38,669 nt of DNA from a bacterium (GTDB taxonomy: Bacteria > Elusimicrobiota > Elusimicrobia > UBA1565 > UBA9628), in the NCBI GenBank assembly GCA_021810245.1, contig JAJZJF010000009.1, forward strand, positions 1 to 38,669, written 5' to 3'. Position 1 is the stretch's first letter, and each line of letters begins with the position of its first letter. The position numbers and the translations under genes were made by a program. The notes beneath the pieces were generated by a model, which saw nothing but the letters and a program-made list of their open reading frames with translations, had not been told where the DNA came from and ran no database searches. Below, in pieces: positions 24,901 to 30,774 of this stretch.

Positions 24901-26195
24901 TCGGCAGTCTTTACTAACTCTTGCTCAAACCGCACGGAAGCTTCGCGCAAAACTTTAATTTCACCATCCTTTTGCCCCAGGGCTTCCACTGATTGTTTAA
25001 GTTCACGTTCTAGCCGCACAGACGTTTCGTGCAAAACCTTAATCTCACCATCCTTTTGCCCCAGGGCTTCCACTGATTGTTTAAGTTCACGTTCTAGCCC
25101 TTGGTTTTTCTCGGCAGTCTTTACTAACTCTTGCTCAAGTCGCGCAGACATTTCGCGTAATCTCTCAAATTGCTCTGTATAGGCAACTATATGCTGCTCG
25201 CGCTCCCCAGCGACCTCCTGCGTCATTTCAAGCTTTACCTGCAATTGGTCAATTGACGATTGCATTGAAACTAATGCTGGTGATGGATAATTTACGCCTA
25301 CAACCTTAGCTGGAGACGTGTGAACTAATATCTCGCCTGAGTACTGCGGTTTATGCAATAGCATAAGTGCCAAATCATCTGCGGTGTTAATCTCTGGCAA
25401 AGGACGTCCTTGACGATCAAAAAGCCGCTTGGCATCCTTCCAATTGATTTTTTCCAACTTTTTCAGAGATATCATCAGCAGACCGAATTCTTTTGCCCCA
25501 CTAAAAATATCATCTGAATTACCAAAGTAGTTGTCACGATTATAGGCCGAACTCAACAAACCAAACGATTGATAGCCGCGTGAACGGCAAAACTCCAACA
25601 ACTGAATTCCTGCTGATAGAGAATTGCATTCGGCAAATATAGTTGGTTGCCAGTTGGATATGGATTCCCGCGCTCCATCAATCACTTGACGCTCCATGCC
25701 CTCAACATCAATCTTAATAAAATCGATTTTCCCCAACTTCAATTGGTCAATGGTAGTTATTGGGCATTTATAACCCTTGCCAGTTTCTATGGCCGAAGGA
25801 CAATCTATCAGAGAAAAACTCCCCAGGCTTCCCTTGACCTTCAGATCAATGCTCGGCAATAAAATTTTTCCTTGGCGGTCGGACAGGGCGACATTCAGCG
25901 CGGAAATATTGTTGATTTTATTGGCCGAAATATTTCGAGATAAGAAATCAAAGATTTCCCGGCGCGGTTCAACAGCGTAGACAGAGCCCTTGTTTCCCAC
26001 GAAGCGTGAAAAAGCGAGCGCGTGCGTCCCAATATAGGCTCCAATATCCAGAACTTGATCTCCTTGAGCAATAAACGAGGACAGGACCTCCAGTTCATCT
26101 TCTGCCCATTCACCGTATATAGTTAATGACCGCGATAGGATCTCATCCGAATCGATCACGTCCATTGTTCCGTATCGAGTCTTAACAATGCTCAT
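21924..26195 (-). CDS. FkbM methyltransferase - coiled coil - GT9 - WbsX fusion protein
   Basis: A 1423-residue multidomain protein, apparently cytoplasmic. About 40-240: FkbM-type methyltransferase (VLDIGAYIGTHAL, YAVEPRREIF, IDFIKIDVEGME). About 300-475: a long coiled coil made of near-identical 28- and 14-residue units, then SRSWRWTRSLR. About 535-635: a small beta-rich region. About 730-1000: GT9/heptosyltransferase-like domain (IGLIEHLGDIVACEPV, VLHCFSNEVSKDWSPRKW, FVGVDSGPAHLANAV). About 1060-1415: WbsX/GH99-like domain (RLIAFYLPQYHPIPEND, GIEGFCYYLYWFQGRRLL, NENWTRRWDG). It overlaps wzt by ATGA, so the two are coupled. It may be a chain-modifying and chain-ending enzyme for the glycan exported by Wzm/Wzt. 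Domain calls are firm; the joint role is inference. Confidence 0.9.
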   Translation of the reverse strand: MSIVKTRYGTMDVIDSDEILSRSLTIYGEWAEDELEVLSSFIAQGDQVLDIGAYIGTHALAFSRFVGNKGSVYAVEPRREIFDFLSRNISANKINNISALNVALSDRQGKILLPSIDLKVKGSLGSFSLIDCPSAIETGKGYKCPITTIDQLKLGKIDFIKIDVEGMERQVIDGARESISNWQPTIFAECNSLSAGIQLLEFCRSRGYQSFGLLSSAYNRDNYFGNSDDIFSGAKEFGLLMISLKKLEKINWKDAKRLFDRQGRPLPEINTADDLALMLLHKPQYSGEILVHTSPAKVVGVNYPSPALVSMQSSIDQLQVKLEMTQEVAGEREQHIVAYTEQFERLREMSARLEQELVKTAEKNQGLERELKQSVEALGQKDGEIKVLHETSVRLERELKQSVEALGQKDGEIKVLREASVRFEQELVKTAEKNQGLERELKQSVEALGQKDGEIKVLHETSVRLERELNLILSSRSWRWTRSLRLLGIVLRHGYKSWRYFTFKAQSAFLFAISGSIDLEPQPIHHLREEQPCLYQSTGSDPCFLLCPRRKSRLRGGWMKIEFELEFLENPRHPRLYWDEGNGFSEGRSFLLPMPTQGKISAVLPFPKCLVALRLDPADSISRFKISNIKIVYLSKLATAYQIARPYLKKVISNPLRHRAFAREVYFVWRKKGIAPLIAAFKRLAMDSNSLVAKHQIHMEFLRLYNPSAGKAADVPRATVGIATSFLARTKTRNISHTIGIGLIEHLGDIVACEPVARRLKAKNPKAHLYWVVKAPYREIISNNPYIDEAIVVDCLTDWIKMVYHRVFDEVVDLHVNGRICQDCGVPLSKLQGDISITGDNYFNHGSLLKSFCIGAGIEPLDEQPRVYIPDEARRNVDHLDLPKEFVVLHCFSNEVSKDWSPRKWEELAALIREKTALKIIEVGLVPILHELEGQINVCGRLSVLETAEVIKRGALFVGVDSGPAHLANAVQTPGVVLLGQFNQFKKYNPYTGGYADGSNATLVYNEAGPAADIPVDVVFQAVMKRLETQLAHKGGDQEIYPLSVELPDAKLPNSSQPVEVGLKHPRLIAFYLPQYHPIPENDKHWGKGFTEWRNVAKARPFYDGQYQPRLPGDLGHYDLRVPEVMDHQADLAKEYGIEGFCYYLYWFQGRRLLHKPIDYMLRSKKPNLPFCFCWANENWTRRWDGMHNDILIAQEHSHQDDLNFIRHLFPAFEDPRYIRVDGKPLLLVYRTELFPNPLATTETWRNEVRKAGFGDIYLVRCEGFDPFTNPNDIGFDASYEVPTFILPDELLYDKLDKLNVSPQFQGKIFDYAKIIRYYSDREDTPYKRYKDVMLAWDNTPRHGKNAVIFHDASPEKYAEWLQNSIHYTMRRFKGDERLVFINAWNEWAEGSYLEPDLKYGRSFLEATKKVLESSAPRRGFHP
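24789..25137. repeat. in-frame tandem repeats in the coiled-coil region, heptad multiples
   Basis: Near-identical DNA units of 84 bases (28 residues, four heptads; KQSVEALGQKDGEIKVL core) in three copies and 42 bases (14 residues, two heptads; VKTAEKNQGLEREL) in two copies, in the order 42-84-84-42-84 along the gene. All unit lengths are multiples of 21, so gain or loss keeps both reading frame and heptad phase. Confidence 0.95.
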
Positions 26196-27565
26196 GCGAT
26201 TTTTAAATCGGCCTTTTCAATTCTTATCTTCATGCGCATGTGACATGCCCCGACTATCCCATGAACCAAGCGACTCTGAATAGACTTAATAGCAATGGCG
26301 TCGTGCATTAAATGATGCTGAAAATGTTCTTCACCTTGCCCTTCCGCGACAGCCACGGTCATGGTATAATCTCCTTGGACCAAAATGGGCATTGTAAAAG
26401 AAAATTCCGCAGTCGCCAGATCATCTTTATCTAATGCAAGCGAACTGCCTCTAAAATGAAGGTCTGTTCCCTCGGCACACAGATACTGGCCCAAACGGTC
26501 CTTAATCACAAGGCCAAGAGCCAGATGTCGAATTGGGCGCAATGCTCTCACTATAATAGAGAAACAAACGCTCTCGCCACCCAAAATCGTCGAAAGCCAT
26601 CTACCATCATCTCCTATAAATCCAGCGTTTATGATTCTGGCACCACCCGCCCCAAAGCTTTCCGCATCATGGCGTAATGGGGAGACCTGTAATACATTTG
26701 GTATTCCATCTTCCCCATCAAAAATCCTCTCAGACACGGATATAGATTGCAAAGACTTTGATCCCACGCCGTTATCAATATGCACTCTCTCGCCTTCCGA
26801 GGGAAGCGGTCTCGACCTCTCGGCATAAATTTCCTCAAGATATATCCGCGATATTTCCTCCACTGAGCCAAGAATAGGTTGTTTCTGACTTCCAAACGGC
26901 AATAAAATCGCCACATTGCATAAAGCCTTTACAGCTGACATGTCGTGACTGACAAATAGAATAGTTCCACCTTTGTCTTGAAACTCATGCAAAAAGCGCA
27001 TACACTTCTGTTGAAAAAACACGTCCCCGACGGCCAGAGCCTCATCAATTACCAAGATATCCGCGTCGACATGCGCGATGACGGAAAAGGCCAGTCGAAC
27101 CTGCATGCCGCTCGAATAGGTCTTGACCGGCTGATCGATAAAATCCCCGATATCGGCGAATTGGACGATCTCGTCATACTTTGAATCAATCTCTTCTTTA
27201 GAAAGGCCCAAAACCGAGGCGTTGAGATAAACGTTTTCCCGGCCCGTAAATTCCGGGTTAAAACCCGATCCCAATTCTAAAAGCGCGGCGACGCGGCCGT
27301 TGACCTCGATCTGCCCCTCAGTCGGAGTCAAGGTCCCGCAGATCATCTGTAAAAGAGTGGATTTGCCGGATCCATTTCGCCCGACGATGCCGAAGGTTTC
27401 TCCTTTCTTGACTTCAAAAGAGACGTTTCTCAGCGCCCAAAAATCCCGATGAAACTTTTTGCGCCCGCGCCAGAGAGATTGCTTGAGCCGGTCATGGGGC
27501 CGATCATAAATTTCATAGCGCTTGCCGATATTTTCGGCCTTGACGGCGAAACCGGAGGATGTCAT
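26192..27565 (-). CDS. wzt: O-antigen/polysaccharide ABC transporter ATPase with C-terminal glycan-binding domain
   Basis: The 457-residue nucleotide-binding subunit of an ABC exporter for lipid-linked polysaccharide. Walker A GRNGSGKS is at about 62-69, signature SSGMQ at 151-155, Walker B ILVIDEALAVGD at 170-181 and the H-loop in LFVSHDMSA. The N-terminal half includes YDRPHDRLKQSLWRG, typical of Wzt/TagH. The extension at about 290-457 is beta-rich and of Wzt-C type, which in ABC-dependent O antigens recognises the capped end of the chain. The gene overlaps the upstream nucleotidyltransferase gene (ATGA at 27562-27565) and the downstream fusion gene (26192-26195). Its usual partner wzm lies 1.3 kb upstream, separated by a toxin-antitoxin module. 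Confidence 0.95.
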   Translation of the reverse strand: MTSSGFAVKAENIGKRYEIYDRPHDRLKQSLWRGRKKFHRDFWALRNVSFEVKKGETFGIVGRNGSGKSTLLQMICGTLTPTEGQIEVNGRVAALLELGSGFNPEFTGRENVYLNASVLGLSKEEIDSKYDEIVQFADIGDFIDQPVKTYSSGMQVRLAFSVIAHVDADILVIDEALAVGDVFFQQKCMRFLHEFQDKGGTILFVSHDMSAVKALCNVAILLPFGSQKQPILGSVEEISRIYLEEIYAERSRPLPSEGERVHIDNGVGSKSLQSISVSERIFDGEDGIPNVLQVSPLRHDAESFGAGGARIINAGFIGDDGRWLSTILGGESVCFSIIVRALRPIRHLALGLVIKDRLGQYLCAEGTDLHFRGSSLALDKDDLATAEFSFTMPILVQGDYTMTVAVAEGQGEEHFQHHLMHDAIAIKSIQSRLVHGIVGACHMRMKIRIEKADLKIA

Positions 27566-27897
27566 TTCTCGTTTCTCTTTCTCGCCGACGACGAAGCGCC
27601 CGCGGAAGCGATGGTCTCATGATGGGCCTCAATGCGGGCTTTCCAGGACGGCGAAAGTCTTCCGTAATCGATCAAGTCCACCTTAAAATCCAAATCCGAG
27701 AGCTCAAAGTCCTCGGCTAATTTCGCGAGTTCGGACAAAGACAAGGGCTTATCCGACACAATCGCCAAATCCAGATCTGAAAACGGCCGCGGATTTCCGT
27801 CCACGCGAGAGCCAAAAGCCCAGACCTCAAGGCCGGGAATCCCGCGCTCAAGAATGGAACCGACGATTTCCCTTTCTCGGGGCGTCAAGTAAATCAT
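27562..27897 (-). CDS. MNT-type nucleotidyltransferase, partner lost
   Basis: A 111-residue minimal nucleotidyltransferase. The motif is GS-x10-DxD: GSRVDGNPRPFSDLDLAI at about 29-46. In the HI0073/HI0074 and MntA/HepT families such proteins act with a HEPN partner; MntA-type proteins modify or neutralise the toxin. Here the gene next upstream is only a 25-codon stub of a HEPN-type partner, so this enzyme appears orphaned unless it acts on the nearby HepT. It starts in the stub's stop (ATGA) and ends in the wzt start (ATGA). The C-terminus is basic and serine/alanine-rich. Family call is firm; biological role is uncertain. Confidence 0.88.
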   Translation of the reverse strand: MIYLTPREREIVGSILERGIPGLEVWAFGSRVDGNPRPFSDLDLAIVSDKPLSLSELAKLAEDFELSDLDFKVDLIDYGRLSPSWKARIEAHHETIASAGASSSARKRNEK

Positions 27898-27971
27898 AGG
27901 CCTTTTAAGGCCTCCTCAAGGCGCGCAATCGCCTTGGCCAAGGGAGATAAATCAATGATATCGCCGCTCAT
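27894..27971 (-). pseudogene. 25-codon stub of a HEPN substrate-binding partner (HI0074-like)
   Basis: A tiny frame too short for usual gene calling. Its core IDLSPLAKAIARLEEALKGL resembles the N-terminal helix of HI0074-like nucleotidyltransferase substrate-binding proteins (about 130 residues normally). It begins in the hepT stop (ATGA) and stops in the next nucleotidyltransferase start (ATGA). It may be a deletion relic that survives because it carries ribosomes from hepT to the genes below, or a small functional peptide. Confidence 0.6.
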
Positions 27972-28378
27972 TTTTTAACGGTGATGCCGAGTTCGCGGCA
28001 AAACCGCCTCAAATCCGCTCCGCCCGACTCTACGACCTCGCGCAAAATATCCAAATTCAGGGATTGATATTCATGGACGGCGACGTTTCTAAATCCCGTC
28101 ATGGCCCTAAGACGCTCGGCTAAATCGACGGGAATCTTTCCGGCGCGCGCCAAAAGATCGAAGCCTTCCGCCGAACTCTGCGGCACGCCCAGGCGCTCTT
28201 TCGCCGTTAGACGCATCGCCATATCAATGGCGGCTTGGCAAGCCCGCTCGATATTTAAAACGATCGCGTCTTGATGGGTTTGATTGCGGAGGCGGCTTAA
28301 TTTCCCGCCGTATTCCTCCTCCACGCGTTTGAGGCAGCGCTCGATAATGGCCGCCTTGTTAAGGAGAACGTCATCCAT
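27968..28378 (-). CDS. hepT: HepT-like HEPN toxin (DUF86)
   Basis: A 136-residue all-helical HEPN protein. The active-site motif Rx4HxY is present as RNVAVHEY near residues 103-110, so RNase activity is expected to be intact. The N-terminus MDDVLLNKAAIIERCLKRVEEEY matches the DUF86/HepT family. The frame is open to 28543 but the family start is the ATG at 28378, which overlaps the mntA-like gene by eight bases. The partner order, antitoxin first and toxin second, is the standard MntA-HepT arrangement, in which MntA AMPylates the tyrosine of the toxin motif. Its stop overlaps the stub start. Confidence 0.9.
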   Translation of the reverse strand: MDDVLLNKAAIIERCLKRVEEEYGGKLSRLRNQTHQDAIVLNIERACQAAIDMAMRLTAKERLGVPQSSAEGFDLLARAGKIPVDLAERLRAMTGFRNVAVHEYQSLNLDILREVVESGGADLRRFCRELGITVKK

Positions 28379-28790
28379 GGCGCGGGAAATAGGACTCGAG
28401 AATGGGCCGACGGTCCTCGCAGAAGCGAGCGTAATTGGACAAGACGCGCGTCTCAAACTCAAGCCGGGATTCTTCATCGGAGGAGAAAAGAACGACCCCA
28501 TCCGCGACAACTTCCTTGGCATGAACGAGAAATTCCTCGGCATTCAGGCTGGACGCCTCGACCGGAGAACCGGCGATTTTTGAAAGTTCCGCGTTGAGTT
28601 GGAGCAAAACCTTCGGGTTCAATGAATGGCCGCGCGGGAAAAGAAGGGCCAGGTCCCAATCGCTGTCCTTGCGTTCAAGGCCCAAAGCGCGAGACCCATA
28701 AAGATAGACGGCTAAAACGTCGGGAACGGTTCGGCGGATATGCGCCAACATTTTTTTGACGGCGCCGGGCATTGCGCTGAAATTTTCCAT
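28371..28790 (-). CDS. mntA: MntA-like nucleotidyltransferase antitoxin
   Basis: A 139-residue minimal nucleotidyltransferase. The GS-x10-DxD motif is complete: GSRALGLERKDSDWDLALL at about 31-49, the form found in MntA antitoxins that AMPylate HepT. The downstream gene is a HepT homologue with an intact motif, so this is a type VII-like module by gene content. The ATG at 28790 is preceded by TATAAT with a 7-base gap, so the module has its own, probably leaderless, promoter even though it lies inside the wzm-wzt run. Confidence 0.9.
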   Translation of the reverse strand: MENFSAMPGAVKKMLAHIRRTVPDVLAVYLYGSRALGLERKDSDWDLALLFPRGHSLNPKVLLQLNAELSKIAGSPVEASSLNAEEFLVHAKEVVADGVVLFSSDEESRLEFETRVLSNYARFCEDRRPILESYFPRHG

Positions 28791-28797
28791 CCCTTAC

Positions 28798-28803
28798 ATT
28801 ATA
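28798..28803 (-). promoter_or_regulatory. -10 box of the mntA-hepT-wzt run, leaderless type
   Basis: On the minus strand a perfect TATAAT ends seven bases before the ATG at 28790. No strong -35 is seen. Transcription from here would read mntA, hepT, the stub, the second nucleotidyltransferase, wzt and the fusion gene. Confidence 0.55.
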
Positions 28804-28840
28804 CACAAATCCCGACGAGGTTTCGCCCACTTTTTTCAGG

Positions 28841-28864
28841 CTCATCTTGCGTTGGAACATTCTT
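28841..28864. repeat. 24-base repeat downstream of wzm
   Basis: Matches 29836-29859 at 23 of 24 positions in the same orientation. The two copies flank the wzm gene on both sides, at 28 bases outside its start and stop codons. Confidence 0.8.
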
Positions 28865-28892
28865 CTTTTGGACGCGAAGTCAAACGGGGAAA

Positions 28893-29807
28893 TCAGAGGA
28901 CATCGGCAAACCCCTTGCGCGTTTTCTGAAACCAGACAAAACCAAGATAGGCCACGACAAGACTCGCCGCCCCGTAGATAGACAGGCCGGCCCAGTTAGG
29001 AAAACTCCCGCGCAAAACAATCGCGCGCAATTCATCCACGGGAAAAGTCAGCGGATTGAGCGCGAAGAGACGCCTCACCCAAAGGGGAAGAGAAGAATCC
29101 GGATAAAAAATGGGGCAGAGAAACATCAAGACCATCGTCACGATGCCGATCACTTGCCCGACGTCGCGTATATAAACCCCGAGCGAAGACAGAAACCAGA
29201 CCAGCCCCGCCGTCATCAAAACCAGCGGCAATAAAACCAAAGGCGACAACAAGGCCGTCCAGAAAACGCCGTGGGCGAAAAGCCCCAGGGCCGTCAATAA
29301 AATCGCCAGGCTCATTAAAAGGTTAAACAGAGCCGCCCCGACGGCAATCCAACAGAAATTCTCCAGCGGGAAAACGACTTTTTTGACGTAATTGGCGTTG
29401 CCCAGAATCAGCCCGGGCGCGCGGTTAAGGCATTCCGAAAAAAAGTTAAAAACGATAAGGCCGGTAAAGAGATTAAAGGTAAATTGCGCCATCGCCGACA
29501 AGGATTTGCGGCTCTCGGGGCTGCCCATGATATAGCCGAAAGCGAAAGTGTAGACCGCCAAAAGAAGAAGCGGGTTTAAAATAGACCATAAGAGCCCGCC
29601 GAAAGACCCGCGGTAGCGCACCGCCACGTCGCGCTTGCCCATGGTCCATACAAGAGTCCAGTTTCGCCAAAGAGAAAGAAACGGCGAGAAAAAGCCCAAA
29701 GAATAGGGCGAAACCCCGGCGCGGTAAAGGACTGTGGAACGGCGCGAAACGCCTCTTTGTCCGCCGGAAGCGCCGGTTTCGGCAATGGGGTCTATCGCGG
29801 GCGTCAT
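28893..29807 (-). CDS. wzm: polysaccharide ABC exporter permease
   Basis: The 304-residue membrane subunit of an ABC-2 polysaccharide exporter (Wzm/TagG type). After a cytoplasmic N-terminus with LWRNWTLVWTMGKRDVAVRYRGSFGGLLWSI (given here as separate parts: LWRNWTLVW and KRDVAVRYRGSFGGLLWS), it has about six membrane helices. The amphipathic segment with RYRGS...LW and the late NPLTFPVDELRA are typical of the family. It should pair with the Wzt at 26192-27565, from which it is separated by the mntA-hepT module; wzm and wzt are normally adjacent. It is flanked by a 24-base repeat on each side. The N-terminal 30 residues are polar and poorly conserved, so the true start could be a little downstream. 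Confidence 0.93.
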   Translation of the reverse strand: MTPAIDPIAETGASGGQRGVSRRSTVLYRAGVSPYSLGFFSPFLSLWRNWTLVWTMGKRDVAVRYRGSFGGLLWSILNPLLLLAVYTFAFGYIMGSPESRKSLSAMAQFTFNLFTGLIVFNFFSECLNRAPGLILGNANYVKKVVFPLENFCWIAVGAALFNLLMSLAILLTALGLFAHGVFWTALLSPLVLLPLVLMTAGLVWFLSSLGVYIRDVGQVIGIVTMVLMFLCPIFYPDSSLPLWVRRLFALNPLTFPVDELRAIVLRGSFPNWAGLSIYGAASLVVAYLGFVWFQKTRKGFADVL

Positions 29808-29835
29808 GCGCTCTTATTTTATCATTTTCCTCGTC

Positions 29836-29859
29836 CTCATCTTGCGTTGGAGCATTCTT
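29836..29859. repeat. 24-base repeat upstream of wzm
   Basis: Partner of 28841-28864, with one A/G difference. It lies within the 182-base gap between the PIN toxin gene and wzm. Confidence 0.8.
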
Positions 29860-29878
29860 TGGTTTACCATTTCAGTTA

Positions 29879-29884
29879 ATTATA
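29879..29884 (-). promoter_or_regulatory. possible -10 box for wzm
   Basis: A perfect TATAAT on the minus strand in an AT-rich patch, about 72 bases before the wzm ATG. A -35 at a usual distance is not convincing. A TAAAAT nearer the start could serve instead. Confidence 0.3.
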
Positions 29885-29989
29885 TTTAGCTATAACCTAA
29901 TGAAATGGATATCCGCTCATTCTCAAGCCTTCTGCGCGCGCACAAGCTGGCCCTTTTAAGACGGGCAAGGACCGGATAGTGGGACTTGG

Positions 29990-30406
29990 CTAGAAGCCGT
30001 AGCTTCGGAGAAACTGCTCGGGGTTTAAGATGATGATGCCACGATACCGCTTAAGGTTGATGAGATGCTTGTCTCCCGAGACTATGCAATCGGCCGAGCC
30101 CGCCAGCGCGCATTCAATGACGTGGTCATCGTCCGGGTCTTTAGCGATGATGGAAACCCTTGGAATCGGGGAAGCTGGAACCATCTGCCAAAAATTGGAC
30201 AATTCGTCGAGCGTCTGGATGGCGGCCGCCTCGCGGTTTGGGAATTTAAGCCGCATGACTCGGCGAAATTCATCAATCAGAAAGGGAGACGTCAGCCAAT
30301 CAATGTGCCCCGTCAATACCAGCGATAAAACGCGCTTTGGCGGACCTCCAAACAACAGGGCGGAGACAACGACATTGGTGTCCAAGACGGCGCAAACGAC
30401 CTTCAC
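29990..30406 (-). CDS. PIN-domain toxin
   Basis: A 138-residue PIN ribonuclease. Acidic active-site residues are visible in AVLDTNVVVSALLFGG (first Asp), LIDEFRRV (Glu) and KDPDDDHVIECALAG with VSGDKHLI (later Asp residues). This pattern belongs to the 'PIN family putative toxin' group. The frame is open to 30493, but the GTG at 30406 overlaps the antitoxin stop as GTGA and places the first Asp near residue 9, as usual. It is the second gene of an antitoxin-toxin pair and is 182 bases upstream of wzm on the same strand. Confidence 0.92.
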   Translation of the reverse strand: MKVVCAVLDTNVVVSALLFGGPPKRVLSLVLTGHIDWLTSPFLIDEFRRVMRLKFPNREAAAIQTLDELSNFWQMVPASPIPRVSIIAKDPDDDHVIECALAGSADCIVSGDKHLINLKRYRGIIILNPEQFLRSYGF

Positions 30407-30660
30407 CGATTCTTTTTCAAAGCGCGGACGCGGGCGATCGCTTTTCCCACGTCGCTCGGCTTTAATCCGCTGGCCTTGGCCTCGCCCCGCCAAAAGGCAA
30501 AGGTTCGGTTCAAGCGCCTCTTGCGCTCAATGTAAAGCCGCATCGCCTCGCGCAAAAGCTCCGATCGGCTTCGGATTTCCTCTCGCGCGACTTCATCTAT
30601 GCTTCGGAGCAGGCTTTTGGGAAAAGAAATGTTTACGGTGGATAACCCCATGTCTCTCAT
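30403..30660 (-). CDS. ribbon-helix-helix antitoxin
   Basis: An 85-residue DNA-binding antitoxin. The ribbon-helix-helix part is STVNISFPKSLLRSIDEV followed by SRSELLREAMRLYIERK; the basic C-terminal tail should bind the PIN toxin. A longer frame to 30696 would start upstream of the promoter seen at 30668-30696, so the start is the ATG at 30660, one base from the predicted transcription start, or the ATG at 30651. Its own operator candidate lies inside the promoter spacer, as expected for autoregulation by toxin-antitoxin complexes. Confidence 0.9.
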   Translation of the reverse strand: MRDMGLSTVNISFPKSLLRSIDEVAREEIRSRSELLREAMRLYIERKRRLNRTFAFWRGEAKASGLKPSDVGKAIARVRALKKNR

Positions 30661-30667
30661 AATCAAT

Positions 30668-30696
30668 AGTGTATACAAGGATTGTATGTTTGTCAA
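30668..30696 (-). promoter_or_regulatory. promoter and operator of the RHH/PIN module
   Basis: On the minus strand TTGACA (30696-30691), a 17-base spacer and TACACT (30673-30668). The spacer contains the inverted repeat ATACAA-TCC-TTGTAT (30673-30687), a likely RHH operator. The -10 ends seven bases before the ATG at 30660. Confidence 0.75.
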
Positions 30697-30759
30697 TAGC
30701 GCGCATCAAATCATGCTCAATGCGACCGAAGGGTTGCGGCCTAGCTTAGAATTGGGAAA

Positions 30760-30768
30760 TGCTATATT
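30760..30768 (+). promoter_or_regulatory. extended -10 promoter of the plus-strand glycosyltransferase
   Basis: TGCTATATT, an extended -10 element, ends six bases before the ATG at 30775. No -35 box at the usual distance. It is about 64 bases from the divergent antitoxin promoter. Confidence 0.5.
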
Positions 30769-30774
30769 TTTTAA

